The position numbers were made by a program, and so were the translations under genes. From assembly GCA_020440745.1 (NCBI GenBank), contig JAGRNM010000007.1, positions 1 through 16,399 of the forward strand: a stretch of 16,399 nt of DNA, read 5' to 3'. The number at the start of each line of letters is the position of its first letter. Positions within the stretch are counted from its first letter, which is position 1. The notes under the pieces were generated by a model that ran no database searches, was not told where the DNA came from, and was given only the letters and a program-made list of their open reading frames with translations. Positions 1 to 7,232 of the stretch are shown piece after piece. The stretch is from Deltaproteobacteria bacterium (GTDB lineage Bacteria; UBA10199; DSSB01).

Positions 1-111
1 TAATTTAAAATGTTCTAAGTTTGTTGTTAGTCAAGCAGCCACTAAGCAGCGCTTTCTTTGGGATCCCAGTTGTCTAAATTAACATTTGTTGGCTTTTACA
101 TTAAAAGAAAT

Positions 112-148
112 AAAAAAACCGGCTACTTTTTTAAAGTAAGCCGGTTTT
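112..148 (-). terminator. Intrinsic terminator of nrdJ
   Basis: An inverted repeat (117-129 with 133-146, one bulged base, 3-base loop) has a GC core of CCGGCT and is followed on the minus strand by a run of seven T. It lies about 27 bases past the nrdJ stop. On the plus strand the stem is also followed by a T-rich stretch (147-157), so it may work in both directions and stop a rightward transcript entering from the left edge. Confidence 0.85.
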
Positions 149-174
149 AATTTTTTTCAATCCAGTCTCTTGGC

Positions 175-3100
175 CTAGGAACAACCCATGGAGCTTCCAC
201 AGTTAAGGCACTTATAACAGGCTCCATTACGTACCGTGATGTGTCCGCAGTTGTCACAAAAAGGTGCGTCGCCCATCATGGTAGAGAGCTGGCCACTGAG
301 GGCGTCTTTGCCCACTGCTTGTTCTCCTTTGTCTCCTTGAATCACCTCTAACTTAGGTTTGTTTGTTTTTGCCTGAGGAGTGATTGTGCTATTTTCTCGT
401 TTTTCTTTTAATTGTTCTTCGACTTGGCTTTGTTCCCCGGTCTTTAATAAAGCGTCGGGTTTGACTTGGACTAAATCACTTCGGTCTAAGTATTCTAAAC
501 CAAGGTAGCGGAACATAAAGTCCACGATAGAAGTAGCAAATTTAATATTGGGGTGATCCACCGGTCCTTGAGGTTCAAAACGGGTGAAGGTGAAGATTTC
601 GACAAACTCTTCTAAAGGTACGCCGTATTGCAAACCCAGTGAGATGGCAATGGCAAAGCAGTTCATCATACTGCGGTAGGCTGCGCCTTCTTTATGCATG
701 TCGATAAAGATTTCTCCCAAAGTGCCGTCTTCGTACTCTCCAGTTCGGAGGTAGATTTTTTGCCCGCCGACTCGAGCTTCTTGGGTGACTCCCACTCGCT
801 TGGCAGGCAAGCGACGGCGTCTTAAGACGGGTTTGGCTTCTAGATGGACTTCTTCTTTTTCGTCTTCTTTGGCCTTGGTGTTGAGTGGTTGGCTTAGTTT
901 GCAACCATCCCGATAAAGGGCCACCGCTTTTAGGCCTAAACGCCAAGCTTCGCGGTAGATTTGTTCGATCTCTTCTGCGGTGGTTTCTTGAGGAAGATTA
1001 ACCGTTTTGCTGATAGCACCACTAATGAAAGGCTGAGCGGCTGCCATCATGCGGACGTGACTCATGGGAGAAAGAAAGCGTTTTCCCTCTCTGCCACATT
1101 TGTTAGCACAGTCAAAGATAGGTAGGTGTTCGGGGTTTAGGTGAGGAGCGCCCTCGATGGTCATGCGGCCGCCAATGACGTCACCGGCCTCTTGAATTTC
1201 TTTAGAGCTAAAACCAATGGACTTAAGAAAATTAAAGTCAGGTTTAGTAGCTTCTTTCCAAGAAATACCCAAACGGTCCAAGGTTTCTTGGCCTAAGTTC
1301 CAGGCGCTAAAAGCTTGGCTTAGGTCAAAGACGGTTTCTAAGGTGCCTTCGATTTTTTCAATTTCTCCTTCGGTTAAGCCCTTTAGTTTTAGACTTTCCC
1401 GGTTGATGTGAGGAGAGGCCTGTAAGCTAGCGGTGCCCCGCACATAGGCAACGATGTCGGCGATTTCTCGGGCGCTGTAGCCTAGTCTTTGTAGAGCCTT
1501 AGGTACGGATTGGTTGATGATTTTAAAATAACCTCCGCCCGCTAGTTTTTTAAACTTAACCAGCGCAAAGTCGGGTTCGATACCTGTAGTATCGCAGTCC
1601 ATTAATAGCCCAATAGTGCCAGTGGGTGCTAAGACGGTGGCTTGAGCGTTTCTAAAACCGTATTTTTCTCCCCAAGCATAAGCATCGTCCCAGGCTTGTC
1701 TGGCGGCTTCCACCAGGTTTTTAGGACAGTGTTTGTCATTAATCTGATGGGCTTCTGATTGATGCATAGCAATGACTTCTAGCATGGGATCGCGGTTGAT
1801 TTCGTAACCATTAAAAGGTCCTTTGGAGGCTGCCATCTCTGCTGACGTACGATAAGCATAACCGCAAAGGATAGCAGTAAGAGCAGCCGCAGTCTCCCGG
1901 CCTTCGGCACTATCATAAGGAATGCCTTGGATCATGAGGGCCGAGCCTAAGTTGGCATAGCCTAGTCCCAGTGGGCGATAGTCATGGGAGTTTTTAGCAA
2001 TGGGAGCGGTGGGATAGGAGCAAAAGTCCACCAAGATTTCTTGAGCCATAAAGAAAATTTTAATGGCGTGTTGGTAGCCTTGGACGTCCCAGCTACCGTC
2101 TTTTTTGAGGTATTTAGTCAGGTTGATGCTGGAGAGGTTGCAGGCAGAATCATCAAGAAACATGTATTCACTGCAAGGATTGGAGGCATGGATGCGGTCG
2201 GTGTTTTTGCAAGTATGCCATTTATTAATGGTAGTATCGTACTGCACTCCAGGGTCGGCACAGGCCCAGGCGGCTTGGGCAATTTGTTTAAAAAGGTCTT
2301 TGGCTTCAAAGACCTCGCAGGTCTCGCCGGTGGTGCGCATTTTGGTTTTCCACTCTTTGCCGGTTTCTACAGCATTCATAAAGTCGTCAGTGACGCGCAC
2401 CGAGTTGTTGGAGTTTTGGCCGCTTACCGTGTGGTAGGCCTCTCCATTAAAGTCGCTGGAGTAGCCAGCAGCAATGAGGGCAGCTACTTTCTTTTCTTCC
2501 CGCACTTTCCAATTAATAAAGTCCACAATCTCAGGGTGATCCATGTCTAGACAAACCATTTTGGCAGCCCTTCTGGTGGTACCGCCACTTTTAGTAGCGC
2601 CAGCGCCGCGGTCTAAGACTTCTAAAAAGCTCATCAGGCCAGAGGAAGTCCCACCGCCGGAGAGTTTTTCTTGATGGCCACGAATATGGGAAAAGTTGGT
2701 GCCTGTGCCCGAGCCGTACTTGAAAAGCCTAGCTTCGTTTTTGGCTAGTTCAAAGAGGCTCATGAGGTCATCGTCTACCGACTGAATAAAACAGGCCGAG
2801 CATTGGGGCTGTTCATAAGAATTTTTACTTTGTTCGATTTGATCGGTGAGAGGATTCCAAAAATAATTACCGCCCGAACCTTCGATGCCATATTGATGAT
2901 AGAGTCCGCAATTAAACCAAACAGGAGAATTAAAAGCCCCTCGTTGGGTGATCAGTAAGTATTTGAGTTCGTCTTCAAAGGCTTGGGCATCTTCAGAAGA
3001 GGCAAAGTAGCCACCTAGTTTTTCTCCAGCCCAGCGGATCGTCTCAGCGACTCGTGCAACCACTTGATCAGCTCCGGTTTCATGGCCTGTTTCTGGGACG

Positions 3101-3363
3101 CCTGCTTTACGAAAATACTTAGAAACCATGATGTCGGTGGCTAATTGACTCCAGTCGGTTGGAACTTTGACTTTGTCCATCTCAAAGACGACCGAACCAT
3201 CGGGATTGGTAATAACACTCTTACGGTACTCATAATCAATCGCTTGAAGTGGGTCTTGACCCTTCTGACTATGCCGTCTAGCGACTTTAAGGCCTTTGAT
3301 GGAGTTGTTTTTTTTGTTTTTAGGACGGCTTAGTGCCGTTTTTTCCACCGCTTTGAGTGCCAT
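175..3363 (-). CDS. nrdJ: Class II (adenosylcobalamin-dependent) ribonucleotide reductase
   Basis: It reduces ribonucleotides to deoxyribonucleotides in the cytoplasm, using a thiyl radical made with adenosylcobalamin, and does not need oxygen. The 1062-aa product has the class II signature N395-P-C397-S-E399 (active-site thiyl Cys, with Asn and Glu). Cys408 and Cys188 or Cys191 are the likely redox pair. The substrate-loop type motif APTGTIGLLMDCDTTGIEPD follows in the middle of the protein. A TSCPD-type domain lies near residues 860-965. The Cys-rich tail (C1036, C1039, C1049, C1052, C1055, C1061) resembles the zinc-ribbon/swinging Cys tail of long NrdJ proteins. I chose the ATG at 3363 because GGGAGGA lies 9 bases upstream; an upstream in-frame start at 3423 lacks such a site and would add 20 residues. 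Candidate NrdR and DnaA sites lie upstream. A cobalamin adenosyltransferase gene is in the same window. Confidence 0.97.
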   Translation of the reverse strand: MALKAVEKTALSRPKNKKNNSIKGLKVARRHSQKGQDPLQAIDYEYRKSVITNPDGSVVFEMDKVKVPTDWSQLATDIMVSKYFRKAGVPETGHETGADQVVARVAETIRWAGEKLGGYFASSEDAQAFEDELKYLLITQRGAFNSPVWFNCGLYHQYGIEGSGGNYFWNPLTDQIEQSKNSYEQPQCSACFIQSVDDDLMSLFELAKNEARLFKYGSGTGTNFSHIRGHQEKLSGGGTSSGLMSFLEVLDRGAGATKSGGTTRRAAKMVCLDMDHPEIVDFINWKVREEKKVAALIAAGYSSDFNGEAYHTVSGQNSNNSVRVTDDFMNAVETGKEWKTKMRTTGETCEVFEAKDLFKQIAQAAWACADPGVQYDTTINKWHTCKNTDRIHASNPCSEYMFLDDSACNLSSINLTKYLKKDGSWDVQGYQHAIKIFFMAQEILVDFCSYPTAPIAKNSHDYRPLGLGYANLGSALMIQGIPYDSAEGRETAAALTAILCGYAYRTSAEMAASKGPFNGYEINRDPMLEVIAMHQSEAHQINDKHCPKNLVEAARQAWDDAYAWGEKYGFRNAQATVLAPTGTIGLLMDCDTTGIEPDFALVKFKKLAGGGYFKIINQSVPKALQRLGYSAREIADIVAYVRGTASLQASPHINRESLKLKGLTEGEIEKIEGTLETVFDLSQAFSAWNLGQETLDRLGISWKEATKPDFNFLKSIGFSSKEIQEAGDVIGGRMTIEGAPHLNPEHLPIFDCANKCGREGKRFLSPMSHVRMMAAAQPFISGAISKTVNLPQETTAEEIEQIYREAWRLGLKAVALYRDGCKLSQPLNTKAKEDEKEEVHLEAKPVLRRRRLPAKRVGVTQEARVGGQKIYLRTGEYEDGTLGEIFIDMHKEGAAYRSMMNCFAIAISLGLQYGVPLEEFVEIFTFTRFEPQGPVDHPNIKFATSIVDFMFRYLGLEYLDRSDLVQVKPDALLKTGEQSQVEEQLKEKRENSTITPQAKTNKPKLEVIQGDKGEQAVGKDALSGQLSTMMGDAPFCDNCGHITVRNGACYKCLNCGSSMGCS

Positions 3364-3527
3364 GATGACGGATCCTCCCTTTTTTAAGTATTTGAAATGG
3401 TATAACTTTTTTAAATACGCCAATTTTTTAGCGACAAAAACTCCCTCTAACTTTTTTAAAAAAAGTCAAAAATATATCATACTTCCAACAGGCTGGAATT
3501 GGGGATGGATTGACCAAGAAGGAGAAA

Positions 3528-3543
3528 ACACAATATCTTGTGC
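3528..3543. promoter_or_regulatory. NrdR box 1
   Basis: The 16-mer ACACAATATCTTGTGC is a near-perfect palindrome. Its reverse complement matches the known NrdR consensus (acaCwAtATaTwGtgt) at 14 of 16 positions. It starts 32 bases from a second, weaker box (3560-3575), which is the helical-phase spacing typical of paired NrdR boxes upstream of ribonucleotide reductase genes. It lies at or just downstream of the predicted nrdJ transcription start. Confidence 0.75.
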
Positions 3544-3551
3544 GTCTATTC

Positions 3552-3579
3552 ATGTTACACAACAAGATAAAGTGGTCAA
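3552..3579 (-). promoter_or_regulatory. Candidate sigma70-type promoter of nrdJ
   Basis: Read on the minus strand: -35 TTGACC (3579-3574), a 16-base spacer, and -10 TAACAT (3557-3552). The -35 matches consensus at 5 of 6 positions and the -10 at 4 of 6. NrdR box 2 fills the spacer, which fits repression by blocking RNA polymerase. The implied leader before the ATG is about 180 bases. Confidence 0.55.
3560..3575. promoter_or_regulatory. NrdR box 2 (weaker)
   Basis: On the minus strand the 16-mer CCACTTTATCTTGTTG matches the NrdR consensus at 11 of 16 positions. On its own it would be weak. Its start lies exactly 32 bases from box 1 and it occupies the spacer of the candidate nrdJ promoter, which raises its credibility. 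Confidence 0.55.
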
Positions 3580-3592
3580 ATAGAAAAATGCT

Positions 3593-3666
3593 TGTGGATG
3601 CTAGGGCTTTGATTTTTTTAGAAAAAAATATTTTATCCACAGATCTTGGGGATAATTTGTGGAAAA
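3593..3666. promoter_or_regulatory. Cluster of four DnaA-box-like sites
   Basis: Within 74 bases there is one perfect DnaA box, TTATCCACA (3633-3641, plus strand), and three near matches on the minus strand: 3647-3655 (TTATCCCCA, 8 of 9), 3658-3666 (TTTTCCACA, 8 of 9) and 3593-3601 (GCATCCACA, 7 of 9). The DNA to the right (3661-3740) is very AT-rich. The cluster begins about 14 bases upstream of the nrdJ -35. It may regulate nrdJ, as DnaA does for E. coli nrdAB, or it may be part of a replication origin. The sites are seen; the role is inference. Confidence 0.6.
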
Positions 3667-3738
3667 TTTAAAGGAAAGGCTAAGGGTTTATTGCCTTTGT
3701 ATAGATTAAAAATAATCATAAAATTAAATTATTTAGCC

Positions 3739-3767
3739 TTTACAGAGTCTTTAAAACTTAGCATAAG
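3739..3767 (+). promoter_or_regulatory. Candidate promoter for the 3815 gene cluster
   Basis: TTTACA (3739-3744), a 17-base spacer and CATAAG (3762-3767) give 5 of 6 and 4 of 6 matches to the sigma70 consensus. The predicted start site lies about 40 bases before the ATG at 3815. No other promoter in this stretch looked better. Confidence 0.4.
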
Positions 3768-3814
3768 AGTTCACCTCTTTTTTAATTAAGTAGATTTTTA
3801 AGGAAAAGAAACCA

Positions 3815-4357
3815 ATGCCCCTTCCCCCTACATTGAGTTTTTCCAATCGTCATGAGCGTCAGAAAATAGTTGATTCAGCAGCCCTAAGCCCCAGCCCCTT
3901 GACGGCTAATGCGTCGACAGGTTTAGCTTTATCAGGGCTTAGGGACTTGGGGACTTCCCATTCCGAGGTAAATCCATCGGCCCTTTCGGCTCCTCAGGTT
4001 TCTCCACCTCCGTCTTTGTCCTTACTAGCCCGTCCAAGGACTCCTAGCCCAAAAGTCATGCCTGAACTTCCTCAAGGTACTGCAGAGCAAGCGGCTTGTT
4101 CCGCCTCTAATACGGTTTGGCGTCTCTATATTCAGCGGGAGGGTTTTAGGCTTTTAGAATCCCAACTAACAGGTAAGCCCGTTCCCCAGCTTCCTTATGA
4201 AAGTTTAATCTTTGGAGGGGTGGCTTTAGTGGATACCTCGCTTGTTCTAGCTTATCTTCATCTGGATCCAGAAAACCCCATACGCCAACATGAGCTGGGT
4301 TGGTTTTTTCTTAAACTAGGGGATCAGGTTTCCTTTAATCTAACCATGAGCTTTTAG
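3815..4357 (+). CDS. Unrecognised Pro/Ser-rich protein with terminal-Phe strand (paralog of 5933 gene)
   Basis: I do not recognise a family in this 180-aa protein. The N-terminus has PPTLSFS (residues 4-10), followed by a low-complexity Pro/Ser/Ala-rich half (20-95). A more structured C-terminal half holds E109-x2-R112-x-L114-x-S116, a Pro-rich stretch, and G134-G135. The last nine residues, VSFNLTMSF, alternate hydrophobic and polar residues and end in Phe, like the C-terminal strand signal of outer-membrane barrels. There is no signal peptide or clear membrane helix. The 5933 gene shares E-x2-R-x-L-x-S, the GG and the ending, so the two look like diverged paralogs. AAGGA lies about 11 bases before the ATG. 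It is the first of three rightward genes of this style. Confidence 0.7.
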   Translation: MPLPPTLSFSNRHERQKIVDSAALSPSPLTANASTGLALSGLRDLGTSHSEVNPSALSAPQVSPPPSLSLLARPRTPSPKVMPELPQGTAEQAACSASNTVWRLYIQREGFRLLESQLTGKPVPQLPYESLIFGGVALVDTSLVLAYLHLDPENPIRQHELGWFFLKLGDQVSFNLTMSF

Positions 4358-4375
4358 CCTGGAGAAGCCTTGGAG

Positions 4376-4405
4376 ATGATTACAGGTTTTGGGCAATCAT
4401 ATTTT
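4376..4405 (+). terminator. Possible weak terminator after the 3815 gene
   Basis: A 6-bp stem, ATGATT (4376-4381) with AATCAT (4395-4400), encloses a 13-base loop and is followed by ATTTTT. It lies 18 bases after the stop codon. The stem is AT-rich and the loop large, so this is a weak call. The rest of the 4358-4625 gap is AT-rich with no gene that I can see. Confidence 0.25.
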
Positions 4406-4625
4406 TGTCTAAATATTTTAAATTTTCTCACAACTAAAATTGGAATCTTCCGATAATTTTAATAGTTTTTTCCTTATTTTTTGAGGGTTTTTTTGTACGG
4501 TTATTGACGCGCAGCGACTTTAATTTTTTAAAAAAACAACCTAAACTTTTCATAGGTGAAAAAACAAACAGGGTAGGAAGGCTTTCGCGGGCTTATTGTT
4601 GAAGGTTTTTGGTAAGGAGCCCCCA

Positions 4626-5918
4626 TTGGTTGATGTCCCCAAATCATCCGTCTCTTTTGGAGCCCTAGCTTATGCTAGGCCTGGGGAAGAAGTGCATCAC
4701 ACTTCTTCTGTCGAGCCCACTGCTAGTCAGCGTAGTCAGGACGGAAGCCCTGTTTTGGCGCCAGACTTTGCTCCTAGTCATGCTGGACGTGGACTAAAGC
4801 ATCGATCAAGAGCTTTCAAAAACTCCATGAATCCCGAGGACCGAGCTTTACGCCGTAACCGAGCTGGTGTGACCCTTGGTTTGCTAGGAGCCGGCGCCTT
4901 AGGCCTCAGTGCTTGGGGATTGGCCCAACACTTACAAAAGGCTTATCAACCCGATCTCTTACTACAAAATTATTTTATTAAAGGTCTTCATGGAGGTGGG
5001 GATTGGATTTATAAGGGCGATACTTTTTCTCCCATGGTTCAAAGAGCGGCTACACCTACGGGACAAGGTCCTCTTTTAGATAGCCTAGAAACCGAAGCAG
5101 CGGGAGATAATCAAAGAGATCTTCAAGAGGTTGTGGAGGCCCATTACCAACAGGCCTTAGATAGCCAAGCTAAAGACAAAAGAACCACTCGCCTATTAGG
5201 CCTTGGGGTAGCTGCTAGTGGTGGCATGATGTTGAGCGGAGTTGCTTTAGCGGTGATTGCCCGTGAGTCGGGTACCCTTAGACTACAAGGCAATAACAGA
5301 GCTTCCTATGCTTACCGGGTGATGAGTTGGGGAGCGGTGGGAGCTGGTCTGGCAACCTTGCCTCTTACTTTTATCACCACTCAAAAGGCTGGAAACTATC
5401 TTAAACAAAAAACAGTAGTGGAGCTTGTGGGCCAAGCTAACCAAGGGTTAGAGGGTGTTTTGGCCGCCAGTGGTAAGACGCTAGCTACCCTTGATAGTGT
5501 GGAAGACTTAGCCGATGGGTTGGGCTTTAATGGAGAAGCTTTATTAATAGGCTTTAGAAGGCCCATTGAAAGGTGGAGAAAAAAAGGCCTTAGTTGGGGA
5601 GAAGCTTGGACTAAAGTAGTGCAAGAACAAGAGGCAGATTTATCAGATAAAAAGAAAAAACTGACTTCCTGGAGCATTGCCACGGGAGCCACCCTTGGAG
5701 TGGCTGGTTTGAGTCTCTTTGTGGCCAGACGCATCAGGGCAAGGGCTCAGTTTAATTTTCTAAAAAACGGAGGACCAGACGAAGAGGCTGCCAAGCTAAG
5801 TCAAGAGCACCAAGTTGAGCGAAGAAAAAACAGAAAAGCTAATAGAAAAGTCCAAGCCCAAGTGGTGCCTGGTGTTGTGGAGGGCCGCCCTGGTTTAAGC
5901 GCTAGTCTTAAATTTTAA
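4626..5918 (+). CDS. Unrecognised membrane protein with N-terminal SFGA motif and four predicted helices
   Basis: This 430-aa protein matches no family I know. Near the N-terminus is VSFGALAY (S10-F11-G12-A13), followed by a polar 60-residue stretch. Four Gly/Ala-rich hydrophobic segments lie near residues 80-100, 190-212, 233-252 and 349-368. Soluble segments separate them; one of these, residues 255-348, is probably helical. The tail is strongly basic (RRKNRKANRK near 401-410) and ends in LSASLKF, alternating hydrophobic and polar with terminal Phe. I chose the TTG at 4626: GGAG ends 6 bases before it, and this start puts the SFGA motif as near the N-terminus as in the neighbouring proteins. 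Another TTG at 4596 would add 10 residues without such a site. It lies 14 bases before the next gene, so they are probably co-transcribed. Confidence 0.75.
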   Translation: MVDVPKSSVSFGALAYARPGEEVHHTSSVEPTASQRSQDGSPVLAPDFAPSHAGRGLKHRSRAFKNSMNPEDRALRRNRAGVTLGLLGAGALGLSAWGLAQHLQKAYQPDLLLQNYFIKGLHGGGDWIYKGDTFSPMVQRAATPTGQGPLLDSLETEAAGDNQRDLQEVVEAHYQQALDSQAKDKRTTRLLGLGVAASGGMMLSGVALAVIARESGTLRLQGNNRASYAYRVMSWGAVGAGLATLPLTFITTQKAGNYLKQKTVVELVGQANQGLEGVLAASGKTLATLDSVEDLADGLGFNGEALLIGFRRPIERWRKKGLSWGEAWTKVVQEQEADLSDKKKKLTSWSIATGATLGVAGLSLFVARRIRARAQFNFLKNGGPDEEAAKLSQEHQVERRKNRKANRKVQAQVVPGVVEGRPGLSASLKF

Positions 5919-5932
5919 TTTACTAAACCCCC

Positions 5933-6340
5933 ATGAGTTCTTCTATCCCACCAATTTCCTTTGGCGCAGCTTTTAAACAAACAAGGCCTAGTTTGGCGCC
6001 CAGGCTTCAAACAGCTCCTCATCCTTTGGCCCTTGTTAGTAAGCCCAATCCTTCTTTAAGTTTTTCTTTAAACCAGCCAAGGCAAGGAGTACTTCTTTCC
6101 GGCAATAGTTTTTTTCCAGAATTTTTAAAGCAGTTTGTGAGTTTGCAAGAAGCTTCCCGCGCCCTACGTTCTAATGCTTCGATGGAGACTCCCCACTGGG
6201 TTTATGGCTTAGGGGGTCCTTTGGCTAATGTGTTTTTTTATCCCATTAATCGCTCTTTAGAAGTTTACGCCTCTAAGCCCCATTTGACTTCGCTTAATCT
6301 CTTTGGGACGCTAACTTTTTCTTTACAGTTTAGTTTTTGA
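5933..6340 (+). CDS. Unrecognised small protein with N-terminal PPISFGAAF and terminal-Phe strand
   Basis: This 135-aa protein has no family assignment. The N-terminus carries PPISFGAAF (residues 6-14), then a basic Pro/Leu/Ser-rich stretch (15-55). The C-terminal half has E73-x2-R76-x-L78-x-S80, then G94-G95, and ends LTFSLQFSF, with hydrophobics at alternate positions and terminal Phe. The 3815 gene product has these features in the same order with similar spacing, which supports paralogy. No signal peptide is visible. It begins 14 bases after the previous stop with no clear ribosome site, so translation may depend on the upstream gene. Its TGA ends at 6340, immediately next to the stop of the opposing permease gene (6341). 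Function unknown. Confidence 0.65.
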   Translation: MSSSIPPISFGAAFKQTRPSLAPRLQTAPHPLALVSKPNPSLSFSLNQPRQGVLLSGNSFFPEFLKQFVSLQEASRALRSNASMETPHWVYGLGGPLANVFFYPINRSLEVYASKPHLTSLNLFGTLTFSLQFSF

Positions 6341-7090
6341 TTATAAGACTTCCCACAAAAGACGTCCGGCCATGACTAATAAGGCTAGACCTAATCCCCA
6401 GCGGATGGGTTTTTCTCCTTTTTTTAAACTAAACTTAGCAGCTAAATAGCCACCCAAGGCCTGAGTAACAGCCAAGCTTAAGCCCACACTCCATAAAATT
6501 AAATCCTGCCAAATAAAAAAAATTAAAACTGGTAAAGTATAGAAGACAATCAAACTGACTTTGAGCTTGTTACTTTCTAAAAGGCTTACTCCCCCCAAAC
6601 CAGAGAGCAAAAGTAAAAAGACTAGTCCAGCAGCTGCTTGGATAAAGCCGCCATAGAAGCCAAAGGCAACTAGGGCTAGTTTGCTAGCAAAAGAAGAGGG
6701 AAGCTCCATACTAGAAGCGATTAATTTTTTTTTAGGAGGAAAAAAAATTAGAAAGGTAGCAGCAATTAAAATAATAGCTAAGATTCTTTGAAACCAAAGC
6801 TCGCTGATTTCTACAGACAAAAAAGCTCCTGCTAAAGCCCCGGGCAGGGTCCATAAGCTTAAGCTCAAATATTTTTTAAGTCGCTCTTTTTGAAAAAGCT
6901 GATAGCCTGCCATCCCGCTTAAGCCTTGGGAGAGAATAGCAAGCCGGTTAGTGGCATTGGCAATGGGTGCGGGCAGTCCCAAAAAAATTAAAACCGGTAA
7001 AACTAAAAGAGAACCACCACCTGCTAAGACGTTTAAAAAACCAGCCACAAGACCTAAGGGTATTAATATTAAAAAAATTGTCCATTCCAT
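6341..7090 (-). CDS. TauE/SafE (TSUP) family membrane permease
   Basis: This 249-aa inner-membrane protein is almost entirely hydrophobic, with about eight predicted helices. The two family-typical Gly-rich repeats are visible: GFLNVLAGGGSLLVLPVL near residues 17-34, and GFYGGFIQAAAGL near the start of the second half, separated by a charged loop (FFPPKKKL) near the middle. TSUP members export or import organosulfur compounds, sulfite or other organic anions; the substrate cannot be read from this sequence, and no sulfur-metabolism gene is adjacent. Length is normal for the family. The ATG at 7090 lacks a clear ribosome site, but the family motif starts soon after it. It converges with the 5933 gene with no bases between stop codons. 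Confidence 0.88.
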   Translation of the reverse strand: MEWTIFLILIPLGLVAGFLNVLAGGGSLLVLPVLIFLGLPAPIANATNRLAILSQGLSGMAGYQLFQKERLKKYLSLSLWTLPGALAGAFLSVEISELWFQRILAIILIAATFLIFFPPKKKLIASSMELPSSFASKLALVAFGFYGGFIQAAAGLVFLLLLSGLGGVSLLESNKLKVSLIVFYTLPVLIFFIWQDLILWSVGLSLAVTQALGGYLAAKFSLKKGEKPIRWGLGLALLVMAGRLLWEVL

Positions 7091-7120
7091 AATTAAAATT
7101 AAAAGCTATAGGCAGCTTCT

Positions 7121-7201
7121 TACTCCTCCCCTCTTAAGGGGATCTGGCCATAGAGGTCTAGACTCCTTATAGTTTGTATAAGCTTTTAGGAGGGGAGTTT
7201 G
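7121..7201. repeat. Short palindromic repeat element, internally deleted copy
   Basis: This 81-base non-coding element begins ACTCCTCCCCT (7122-7132) and ends AGGAGGGGAGTTT (7188-7200), forming imperfect terminal inverted repeats. Next to the left end is a hairpin, CCCCT-CTTA-AGGGG. Both ends recur in the longer element at 15356-15506 in the opposite orientation: 11 identical bases at one end and 13 at the other. It has no coding capacity, so it looks like a MITE-like or REP-like element. It lies just upstream of the methyltransferase gene. Confidence 0.7.
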
Positions 7202-7232
7202 TTGGGTACTTGTGTTATTTGTTTTATTTTTT

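Larger units (their letters stand above)
3364..3814. other. Divergent control region between nrdJ and the 3815 gene
   Basis: This 451-base AT-rich region has no convincing gene. From left to right it holds the nrdJ ribosome site, an untranslated leader of about 180 bases with a short hairpin (GACTTTTTTTAAAAAAAGT-like), two NrdR-like boxes over a minus-strand promoter (3528-3579), four DnaA-box-like 9-mers (3593-3666), a very AT-rich stretch (3661-3740) and a plus-strand promoter (3739-3767). I looked for a cobalamin riboswitch B12 box in the nrdJ leader and did not see one. Confidence 0.7.

Noticed and set aside
2..82. Open frame entering from the left edge and ending with TAA at 80-82
   Set aside because: Only about 26 codons are visible, with no recognisable family; it could be the end of a gene but cannot be told from chance.
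692..2550. Several open frames of 60-190 codons inside nrdJ on both strands
   Set aside because: They lie wholly within a clearly coding nrdJ frame, lack ribosome sites and show no recognisable protein features.
3364..3545. Cobalamin riboswitch in the nrdJ leader
   Set aside because: I looked for the B12 box and a compact multi-stem fold; only a short A/T hairpin is visible.
7091..7232. CRISPR-like array from the C/G-rich repeats
   Set aside because: Only one pair of inverted ends is present, with no regularly spaced direct repeats.
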